From: an uncultured Blautia sp.
Lineage (GTDB): Bacteria > Bacillota > Clostridia > Lachnospirales > Lachnospiraceae
Assembly (NCBI GenBank): GCA_900551465.1
Contig: URWL01000140.1
Coordinates: 1 to 6,014 of the forward strand
Reading direction: 5' to 3'
DNA: 6,014 nucleotides
In this document: one piece after another, positions 1-5,639 of the stretch
Layout of the letters: every line of letters begins with the position of its first letter
Position numbering within the stretch: the stretch's first letter is position 1
Translations under genes and position numbers: made by a program
Notes under the pieces: generated by a model
Seen by the model: only the letters and a program-made list of their open reading frames with translations
The model's database searches: none
Told to the model about the DNA's origin: nothing

Positions 1-207
1 GTCATTGGTTGCACTTCTGCCAATTCCAATGATAAATTTTCGGCAGCCTTTCTGCACAGCATCCCGGATAACTTCTCCAACTCCATAAGTTGTTGTGTAC
101 ATCGGATTTCTGTCTTTTTCAGAAACCAGCGTTATACCGGCTGCACCAGACATTTCAATAACAGCTGTGCCGCAGCAGCTCATCTTTTTTTCCACAAGTG
201 CTTTCAC
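1..207 (-). pseudogene. Glycerate kinase (GlxK/GarK-type) fragment, N-terminus missing, continues off the left edge
   Basis: Read on the minus strand, this stretch gives a glycerate kinase segment with the conserved order TAVIEMSGAAG, then RNPMYTTTYGVGEVIRDA, then CRKFIIGIGRSATND at the window edge. Glycerate kinase uses ATP to phosphorylate glycerate in the cytoplasm. In the family these motifs lie well inside the protein, after an N-terminal region that includes the PDSFKGS and GGEGT segments. Neither is present: homology starts around GKVKA, and 15 bp further upstream an in-frame TAA (223-225) closes the preceding DUF3795-like frame. Translation could begin at GTG 207, GTG 195 or ATG 183, helped by the purine-rich run at 208-215, but the product would lack about the first 70 to 80 residues. 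The usual GIGGSATND motif reads GIGRSATND here. I infer a 5'-truncated, probably non-functional gene; the family assignment is firm, loss of function is likely but the left end is unseen. Confidence 0.82.
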
Positions 208-222
208 CTTCCCCCGTTTGCG

Positions 223-432
223 TTATGTGTGTATCTTATGTTGACATTCGCTGCATTCTGCATCATGCAGGGAAATAATACCGCCGCAGTTCGGGCAGTG
301 TTCCGGTTTTCCCCGGTCACTGTTCAGACATCCGGCACAAGGTTTTTTATGATAACAATGTTTGTAACAAACCATGCAGTTCATCCCACAGGGTGCAAAC
401 ATGTCTGCTTCAATCTTCTCCGGCATTCTCAT
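223..432 (-). CDS. Short Cys-rich DUF3795-like protein, apparently internally deleted
   Basis: This 69-residue protein carries ten cysteines in CxxC-type pairs (C15, C19, C22, C26, C32, C35, C46, C49, C60, C63), which suggests metal binding. The segment MFAPCGMNCMVCYKHC at residues 11-26 is the N-terminal signature I associate with DUF3795 proteins, and the CGGIISLHDAECSEC segment resembles their C-terminal zinc-ribbon-like end. Family members as I recall them are about 130 to 150 residues, with a further Cys-rich and helical segment between these two parts. Here GKPEHC (41-46) runs directly into PNCGG (47-51), so about 70 residues seem to be missing in frame. The ATG at 432 is chosen because AGGAGG (440-445) lies 7 bp upstream; M3 and M11 are alternatives. 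The gene is probably cotranscribed with the hydrolase upstream. The function of the family is unknown. Whether this short form is translated and stable is uncertain. Confidence 0.72.
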   Translation of the reverse strand: MRMPEKIEADMFAPCGMNCMVCYKHCYHKKPCAGCLNSDRGKPEHCPNCGGIISLHDAECSECQHKIHT

Positions 433-439
433 CTTCCAG

Positions 440-445
440 CCTCCT
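440..445 (-). promoter_or_regulatory. Ribosome binding site of the DUF3795-like gene, overlapping the hydrolase stop
   Basis: AGGAGG on the minus strand ends 7 bp before the ATG at 432. It shares its first base with the TAA stop of the alpha/beta hydrolase (445-447), giving TAAGGAGG. This arrangement supports the chosen start and suggests that the two genes are translationally coupled on one transcript. Confidence 0.8.
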
Positions 446-1203
446 TATGTTTCTTTTCCTTCCAGGAATCCGGCAATAACCTCTGCCGCCTTCTCGGCAC
501 AGGAGAGAATTGCGGGATGTACCCCTTCCGGGAAAATACATACTTCTGCATTGGTTTCTTTGGTTATTGCACGATATTCATCCAGAAAATCTGATCTGCA
601 CATGTCATCTCCCTTGCTGCCCATCAGCAGGAGAGGATTATTTAGCGCGCTCAGCGGCTTTGTAAATAAGGGCAGCTTCTCTTTGGCACACTGTACCATC
701 GCACTTGTATCCATATCCACGATGCGTTCCCAGTCTTCCCCCTGGCACCACTCGTAAAATGCTGTCCCCATTTCGTCCTTCTTGGCATCTGCCCGCTCCT
801 TAAGCAGATTCTCTGCAAAGTCGTCTGCCAGAGTACGTCCGTCAAAACTGTCCGCCACTACCTTGTCCACCAGATCGGGGCGTTCCAAGGCTGCATTGAC
901 TGCCGCCCATGCACCGCCGCTGGTTCCCACAAGGTTTACCTTTCCAAGATCCAGATGCTCAAGCAGAGCTATAGTCTGTCTTGCCTCTTCCATCCAGAGT
1001 TCCGCCGGAAATGCTTCCAGCCTGTCTGATTTCCCATGGCCCAAAAAATCAATAAGAATTACATGAAACTTATCTTCATATAAAGGCAGTATAAATTCAA
1101 ACATCCTGGAAGATGCTGTGTTCCCGTGCAATAACACTACGGGTTTTCCGCTTCCTGTTTCTTTGTAATAAATCTTTTTTGACTGATAATTAAAATATGA
1201 CAT
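445..1203 (-). CDS. Alpha/beta-fold hydrolase
   Basis: This is a cytoplasmic 252-residue single-domain alpha/beta hydrolase of ordinary length, with no signal peptide. An oxyanion-hole motif LLHGN is at residues 24-28, and the strand with DFLGHGKSD is at 52-60. The nucleophile elbow GTSGG is at 93-97 with Ser95 as the likely nucleophile, the acid is likely Asp199 or Asp200 in GSKGDD, and the catalytic His is likely His229 in EGVHP. All three triad members are therefore present and the gene looks functional. The fold covers esterases, C-C hydrolases, haloperoxidases and others, and the substrate cannot be read from sequence. The start at 1203 is supported by AGGAGG at 1210-1215, 6 bp upstream. 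The DUF3795-like gene follows immediately. An inverted repeat at 1321-1350 lies about 120 bp upstream and may mark its control region. Confidence 0.93.
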   Translation of the reverse strand: MSYFNYQSKKIYYKETGSGKPVVLLHGNTASSRMFEFILPLYEDKFHVILIDFLGHGKSDRLEAFPAELWMEEARQTIALLEHLDLGKVNLVGTSGGAWAAVNAALERPDLVDKVVADSFDGRTLADDFAENLLKERADAKKDEMGTAFYEWCQGEDWERIVDMDTSAMVQCAKEKLPLFTKPLSALNNPLLLMGSKGDDMCRSDFLDEYRAITKETNAEVCIFPEGVHPAILSCAEKAAEVIAGFLEGKET

Positions 1204-1279
1204 CCTTTGCCTCCTGACCGTTTCTTTGTTTACGCCTCTTATCGATCAGCAAGGCTATGGAAACACCAACGCCCTGCTG

Positions 1280-1306
1280 TCAGTGCTTCATCATCCAAAT
1301 TCCCAT
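1280..1306 (-). other. Possible 8-codon leader ORF upstream of the hydrolase
   Basis: ATG at 1306 opens a very short frame, MGIWMMKH, ending at TGA 1280-1282. GGAGG at 1315-1319 sits 8 bp upstream, an ideal Shine-Dalgarno distance. After the TGA the same frame stays open for 29 further codons until a TAA (1190-1192) just inside the hydrolase gene. This could be a leader peptide, a small gene broken by one stop codon, or chance. No database family is recognised. Confidence 0.3.
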
Positions 1307-1320
1307 AATCTCAACCTCCA

Positions 1321-1350
1321 TTCTATGTATATGTTCAGTATAACATAGAA
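1321..1350. promoter_or_regulatory. Perfect inverted repeat, candidate operator or promoter region
   Basis: TTCTATGT (1321-1328) and ACATAGAA (1343-1350) are perfect 8 bp inverted arms around a 14 bp AT-rich centre. A second, overlapping dyad, TATGTT and AACATA with a 6 bp gap, lies at 1330-1347. On the minus strand a weak sigma-A-like pair overlaps it: TTGAAT (1364-1369), 16 bp, then TATGTT (1342-1347), pointing toward the hydrolase. The location between divergent genes, the AT-rich centre and the lack of a following T-run favour a protein-binding site over a terminator. The cognate regulator is not in the window. Confidence 0.45.
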
Positions 1351-1458
1351 CTGTGCAGATTCCATTCAATTTTTTGTCATCCTTCATCTTGACATTTCTT
1401 CTTTCTTGAAGCATGATTTGATTAATATGATCTGTAATACATTTTTGAGGTTGCACAT

Positions 1459-1767
1459 ATGAAAAAGATTTTAGATGAGCGTTTAATTTATGAAATCCTC
1501 TCTGTAGTGGAAGAAATTCCCCTGGGGAAGGTTGCGACTTACGGCCAGATTGCCCGTCTGATCGGCAGAGAAAAAAACGCAAGACTTGTGGGCAGGGTCC
1601 TTGGCATGGCAGAGTACTACGGCAGTTATCCCTGCCACCGTGTGGTCAATCATGCCGGAAGACTGGTCCCGGGCTGGCATGAACAAGGACTGCTTTTATT
1701 AGAAGAAGGCGCTGTGTTTAAAGATGATTGGCATGTCGATTTGAAAGCTTGCCAATGGAACGAATAG
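1459..1767 (+). CDS. MGMT-family protein, C-terminal DNA-binding domain only, active-site Cys retained
   Basis: The 102-residue product corresponds to the C-terminal domain of O6-alkylguanine-DNA alkyltransferases, without the N-terminal domain of Ogt or Ada. Family landmarks are IPLGKVATYGQIA (20-32, the winged helix region), NARLVGRVLG (40-49, with an Arg in the position of the base-flipping finger), PCHRVV (58-63) and GRLVPGWHEQ (67-76). Cys59 in PCHRV is the methyl-acceptor cysteine of true alkyltransferases; alkyltransferase-like (ATL) proteins typically have Trp there. The protein may therefore accept alkyl groups, or act as a short lesion-recognition protein; activity of such single-domain forms is not something I can establish from sequence. 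It would act on DNA in the cytoplasm. The start has GAGG 8 bp upstream. It is the only plus-strand gene here and ends 12 bp from the stop of the HAD remnant. Confidence 0.92.
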   Translation: MKKILDERLIYEILSVVEEIPLGKVATYGQIARLIGREKNARLVGRVLGMAEYYGSYPCHRVVNHAGRLVPGWHEQGLLLLEEGAVFKDDWHVDLKACQWNE

Positions 1768-1779
1768 ACAGCTGCTTTA

Positions 1780-2063
1780 TTATTCCTTATATTTGACACC
1801 GTTATAAACACAAGTGTCTGTAGAAAAATCACCGCAACTTGTATTAATTTCAAATTCAATTCCATACGCCAAAAGCATACGCAGGATATGCCCGCCTCTT
1901 TCAATAAGAGAGACGCCGTCCCCCACGCTCTGCCAGTAACCGCCAGAAATACTTTTCCTGTTTGCTGTGCGGTTCGGATTGCGTCAGCACTTTGTTGCGA
2001 TATTTTATGTTGTTCATTAAGCAATGTCCCATCCAGATCACTGGCAAACAGTTTTATTTTCAT
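1780..2063 (-). pseudogene. HAD superfamily (Cof-type) phosphatase, frameshifted and C-terminally truncated
   Basis: The first 63 codons read as a normal Cof-type HAD sugar phosphatase: DLDGT motif at 9-13 (Asp9 nucleophile, Asp11 acid/base) and motif II AVTGR at 41-45 with Thr43. After AGISCVC the frame turns into meaningless sequence. Shifting frame at the four-A run 1871-1874 (TTTT on the coding strand) restores family-like sequence, LAYGIEFE, matching the LLNGAEF-type segment of the family; one missing base in that run explains it. The restored frame then stops at TAA 1780-1782, after about 95 residues in all, while the family is about 260 to 280. The cap domain and motifs III and IV are absent. 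It is the last gene of the sucrose/alpha-galactoside unit, 7 bp after the alpha-galactosidase stop, with GAGGAGA (2076-2082) 12 bp upstream of the ATG. It is most likely inactive. The single-base loss could be a sequencing error, but the truncation would remain. Confidence 0.8.
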
Positions 2064-2070
2064 ACCGTTA

Positions 2071-4248
2071 TTATTTCTCCTCGATTTTTATCAGATGAAT
2101 GTCAAATACGTAAAAATCTTCTTTTACAAGAGGCACCGTAATTCCAATTTCCATCAGTTCATCTCCTCCGTATATTCTGCCTGTTGCTTCTTCATAATAG
2201 TCCGCATCAGGATCCAGCCCAAGCATCCGGAAACACCCATGAGAGTACAGGGGATTGAAAAATTTCTGATAGATTATCACTTTACACTCTTTTTTCCCCA
2301 CGCATGACCACATATAATAATTCTGATTAGGAACCTCGTGACGGTAAAAAATGTCGTTACTAAAAAATTCCTGTTCTGACTTATATTGTGAAATCTGCTC
2401 TGAAATAATCTTTAATTCTTCTTCGCTGCACTTTGTTACATCCAATTCATACCCAAGATTGAAAAAACGGGCTGTCTGAAATCTTGTACGCAGTGATGTT
2501 GTTCTTCCCGTCTGATGGTTCGGCGTAATGCTTACGTGCGCTCCCATTACTTCTTTGGGATACAGAAGGCTGAAACCATTCTGGATTACCGCTCTGTCAT
2601 AGCCATCTGTATTGTCACTGGCCCAATTTTGAGGCACATAATACAGCATGCCCGGATCAAATCTCGCTCCTCCGCTGGAACATCCTTCTACCAGAACCTT
2701 AGGATAAGCAGTTTTCAGCCACTCAAGGATTTCATATAACCCCAGGATGTACCTGTGGCTGGTTTCCTTACTATTTCCATCCCGGTAAGCTTGTGAATAC
2801 ACATCTGTCAGAGGCCGGTTCATATCCCATTTGATATAATCAATAAATCCTTCCCTCAAATAGGAATCTAGAACGTTTTTGATATAATCTCTTATCTCTG
2901 TTCTGGTCAGGTCCAGCAGGTACTCATGACGCCCTTCCGTATTTGGATATCCCGGAACGCCAAGGGCCCAGTCCGGATGAAGTTGGTACAGATCGCTTTT
3001 GAGGCTTATCGCTTCGGGCTCAAACCAAAGACCAAACTGAAGTCCCTGACTGTGAACCAGGTCTGCCGCCTGCCGGATCCCACCCGGCAGCTTTTTCTCA
3101 TTGCATATCCAGTCACCCATGGAATCATGACTGTTGTTTCCTCTGCGAAACCATCCGTCATCCAGTACAAAGAGCTCGATTCCCAGTCTCTTGGCAATTA
3201 TTACCTGCTCCTTTATTTTTTCCAGACTGACATCGTAGTACATAGCCTCCCACGAGTTTAAAAGCACCGGACGTACTTTTCCGGCAAATTCCCCGGGAAT
3301 CAGATGTTCCCTGTACAAACGGTGAAAATTATGACTCATTTCATTTAATCCGTTGCCACTGTAATTTAACACTGCCTCCGGTGTACAGAAGCTTTCCCCA
3401 GGTTTCAGTTCCCAGGAAAACATATCCGGATGAAGCCCCATCTGAGCACGTATGTTACCGAACTGATCCTTTTCTATTTGTGCAAGAAAATTCCCGCTGT
3501 AAATAAGCTGAAAACCATATACTGTTCCCGAGGTTTCCGTTGTCTCGTGATCCATCAGAGCAGCAAACGGCTGATATTGAAGGCTGGAGCTGCCTCGCAC
3601 GCTTTCAATCCGCTGTACACCATGATGAAGCGGAAATCTTTCCATGTTTGCCTCTTTTGCATGTGTTCCATAGAGAATCAGACCATCGTATTCTTTCGCC
3701 GGAAGTTCCAGAGACATGCTCTGGATATTCTCAATACATATAGATCGGCTGCCTGTATTTTGCAGCTTTTGATGACGCATCAGGACGCCGATATCCGGTA
3801 AAATGGTATAATAAAGATACAATTTTAATTCTGCCATCTCATCCCTGCAGACCACTTCCAGTGTTTCAGCCTCTCCTTTTTTCGCAATAATGCCAGGAAG
3901 CCCCGGAAGTGATGGCTTATCCGGTAAAACTCTCCAGTTCTCGAATCTAAAATCCGCATGCCGGATCCCTGAAGCTGTCACGAAAGAAATTGCTGGGATT
4001 CTGTAATCGCCACTGTCTCTTACAGGATATTCAAATGGGAAATCGTCAAAAGATACATTCTCCACACTGCAGCTGTGGCTGGTATTATATCCTCTTTTAA
4101 AATACAGAGGGATTCCTGTCCCTCTGTACTTCCGGATTGTTTTCCCAAAATACCTGTGTATCAGATATTTCCCGTCAACAACCTCCATCACATAACTGAT
4201 CTTGTTGTTACTGATATGTACGATGTGATCCTTTAAGACAATACTCAT
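2071..4248 (-). CDS. aga: Alpha-galactosidase, GH36 family
   Basis: This is a full-length 725-residue GH36 enzyme that hydrolyses alpha-1,6-galactosides such as raffinose, stachyose or melibiose, releasing galactose. It has an N-terminal beta-sandwich, a central TIM barrel from about residue 325 and a C-terminal beta domain. Visible motifs are NSWEA (331-335), VLDDGWF (361-367), LWFEPE (407-412), YIKWDMN (471-477) with nucleophile Asp475, EGCSSGGARFD (521-531), and ASDNTD (543-548) with acid/base Asp545. The 70-residue spacing between the two catalytic aspartates equals that of characterised GH36 enzymes. No signal peptide is present, so it acts in the cytoplasm on imported sugar. There is no C-terminal kinase domain like that of the AgaSK fusion from Ruminococcus gnavus. 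Its ATG overlaps the permease stop (ATGA), and GGAGA lies 7 bp upstream, indicating translational coupling. Family assignment is secure; the exact natural substrate is inferred. Confidence 0.97.
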   Translation of the reverse strand: MSIVLKDHIVHISNNKISYVMEVVDGKYLIHRYFGKTIRKYRGTGIPLYFKRGYNTSHSCSVENVSFDDFPFEYPVRDSGDYRIPAISFVTASGIRHADFRFENWRVLPDKPSLPGLPGIIAKKGEAETLEVVCRDEMAELKLYLYYTILPDIGVLMRHQKLQNTGSRSICIENIQSMSLELPAKEYDGLILYGTHAKEANMERFPLHHGVQRIESVRGSSSLQYQPFAALMDHETTETSGTVYGFQLIYSGNFLAQIEKDQFGNIRAQMGLHPDMFSWELKPGESFCTPEAVLNYSGNGLNEMSHNFHRLYREHLIPGEFAGKVRPVLLNSWEAMYYDVSLEKIKEQVIIAKRLGIELFVLDDGWFRRGNNSHDSMGDWICNEKKLPGGIRQAADLVHSQGLQFGLWFEPEAISLKSDLYQLHPDWALGVPGYPNTEGRHEYLLDLTRTEIRDYIKNVLDSYLREGFIDYIKWDMNRPLTDVYSQAYRDGNSKETSHRYILGLYEILEWLKTAYPKVLVEGCSSGGARFDPGMLYYVPQNWASDNTDGYDRAVIQNGFSLLYPKEVMGAHVSITPNHQTGRTTSLRTRFQTARFFNLGYELDVTKCSEEELKIISEQISQYKSEQEFFSNDIFYRHEVPNQNYYMWSCVGKKECKVIIYQKFFNPLYSHGCFRMLGLDPDADYYEEATGRIYGGDELMEIGITVPLVKEDFYVFDIHLIKIEEK

Positions 4249-5639
4249 GCCGCATTCTCCATTTTTTTGTTAAATCCAAACAACCACGTAAGAATAAATG
4301 CTACCGCAAAAGCTACTACATTTACAAATATATAAATCGGAAGCTGTTCATTCAGGTATAAAAGAGTTCCCGGAATACCAGTGATTGACATTCCAGTTGC
4401 TTTTAAGTGGAACAAAGAAGCAAGGAAACCTCCAATTCCTCCACCGATCATGGACATGATAAATGGTTTCACAAATCGCAGATTTACACCAAAAACAGCC
4501 GGCTCTGTAATTCCGAGAAGCGCTGACAGACAGGAAGGGTATGCGACCTGTTTTGTCTTATTTGAAGCTGCTTTGATAGCTACTGCAAGAACAGCGCCCG
4601 CCTGAGCTACATTTCCGCATGTTCCGATTGGATTTAAGTAATTCCATCCATCATTAGCCAGCATACTGATTTCCAGGAAGTTCAGGATATGGTGTATACC
4701 AAATATTCCAAGCAACTGTCCAAAACTACCATAGATAAGTCCCCCGATTCCCATCGGAAGGAACAGCAGGTTCTCTACCACAAATAAAACTCCATTTTCC
4801 ACATAGTGAAGAATCGGTCCAAGCACAAACAGAGCCATCACAATACCAACAAAAAGTGTGATAAACGGTGTCACGATCAGATCAATGGCATCCGGTACAT
4901 GTTTTCGGAGCCATTTTTCAAATTTTGCCGTGATAATACCAGTAGCGAAAGCCGGCAGGACTGATCCCTGATATCCTGCCACTTTGATAAATCCGAAAAA
5001 TACAAGCGGATCTGCCACTCCTGATCCAACGTCGTAAGAACTTGGAAGGCTCGGGCTTACAAGCATGAGACCAAGTACGATTCCGATGACCGGGCTTCCG
5101 CCGAAATTGCGAAATGTAGACCAACAGACGAGCGCAGGCAGGAACGAAAAAGCAGTATCCGTCAAAATCTGTGTAAATGTCAGCAGGGAAGCTGGGATAT
5201 CTTCCGGTGTCATTCCAAATACTCCCAGCACTGCTTGCTGTGTCAGAAGGCCTCTGAGACCCATGAAAAGACCGGTCGCCACCAGAACCGGAATAATCGG
5301 TACGAATACATCTGAAAACATCCGAATGGCTCTCTGAAATTTATTTCCATAAACCACTTCTTTCTTTTCTTCAACCTGCCCCTCATCTGGTCCGCCGGTA
5401 ATCTTAATAACTTCATCATAAATTCTGTTTACCAATCCTGTGCCCAGAATAATCTGATACTGACCGGAATTGAAAAAAGATCCCTTTACTTTATCCAACG
5501 CTTCTACTTCTTTCACCTGGATCTTCTCTTTGTCCGACACAACTATCCTAAGCCTCGTTGCACAGTGCCTTACGGAAACAATGTTTTCTTTGCCGCCAAC
5601 AAGTTCAACAATCTTTTTTGCCAACTCTTTGTCACTCAT
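4245..5639 (-). CDS. scrA: PTS sucrose-type permease, EIIBC
   Basis: This is a membrane permease that imports and phosphorylates its sugar at the expense of phosphoenolpyruvate. With the start at 5639 it has 464 residues. An N-terminal EIIB domain (about 1-90) carries the phosphorylation site Cys26 in RHCATRLR. A short linker rich in Glu and Lys leads to an EIIC domain with about ten hydrophobic segments. The GITEPAVFGVNLRFVKPF segment (376-393) is of the sucrose type rather than the trehalose type. No EIIA domain is attached, so it should take phosphate from a separate glucose-type EIIA, as other EIIBC sucrose permeases do. A start 12 codons upstream (5675) is possible but would lie deep inside the GH32 gene; AGGAGG at 5648-5653 is correctly spaced for 5639 and the EIIB domain begins there. 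It overlaps the GH32 gene by 8 bp and the alpha-galactosidase by 4 bp. Sucrose is the likely substrate, but a related sugar is possible. Confidence 0.94.
   Translation of the reverse strand: MSDKELAKKIVELVGGKENIVSVRHCATRLRIVVSDKEKIQVKEVEALDKVKGSFFNSGQYQIILGTGLVNRIYDEVIKITGGPDEGQVEEKKEVVYGNKFQRAIRMFSDVFVPIIPVLVATGLFMGLRGLLTQQAVLGVFGMTPEDIPASLLTFTQILTDTAFSFLPALVCWSTFRNFGGSPVIGIVLGLMLVSPSLPSSYDVGSGVADPLVFFGFIKVAGYQGSVLPAFATGIITAKFEKWLRKHVPDAIDLIVTPFITLFVGIVMALFVLGPILHYVENGVLFVVENLLFLPMGIGGLIYGSFGQLLGIFGIHHILNFLEISMLANDGWNYLNPIGTCGNVAQAGAVLAVAIKAASNKTKQVAYPSCLSALLGITEPAVFGVNLRFVKPFIMSMIGGGIGGFLASLFHLKATGMSITGIPGTLLYLNEQLPIYIFVNVVAFAVAFILTWLFGFNKKMENAA

Larger units (their letters stand above)
1204..1458. 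other. Intergenic region between divergent hydrolase and MGMT-like genes
   Basis: This 255 bp region contains the inverted repeat and the short leader-like ORF listed separately. For the plus-strand MGMT-like gene I see a TTGACA at 1389-1394, but no good -10 hexamer 16 to 18 bp after it, so its promoter is not assigned. GAGG at 1447-1450 is the ribosome binding site of that gene, 8 bp before its ATG. I see no convincing hairpin terminator and no RNA gene here. Confidence 0.6.

Noticed and set aside
1225..1245. Possible CcpA (cre) half-site TGTTTACGCC near the hydrolase
   Set aside because: Only one half resembles the consensus; the second half of the palindrome is not there.
1280..1582. A 100-codon minus-strand open frame across the intergenic region and the MGMT-like gene
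   Set aside because: Most of it is the antisense of the well-supported MGMT-like gene and its protein has no family-like motifs. Only its last 8 codons have a good ribosome binding site, reported separately.
1727..1756. Inverted repeat ATTGGCA/TGCCAAT as a terminator at the end of the MGMT-like gene
   Set aside because: It lies inside the coding sequence, has only 7 bp arms with a 16 nt loop, and is not followed by a T-run.
1780..1960. A continuous frame upstream of the HAD frameshift point, reading like GGYWQSVGDGVSLIERGG, that could be a different gene
   Set aside because: The overlapping frame gives a clear HAD motif II (AVTGR) and normal HAD sequence, and the ORF has no start or ribosome binding site of its own. 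A single-base shift at 1871-1874 explains the switch better.
2515..3801. Several plus-strand open frames of 60 to 125 codons within the alpha-galactosidase region
   Set aside because: They are antisense to a full-length GH36 gene with intact catalytic motifs and show no ribosome binding sites or recognisable domains.
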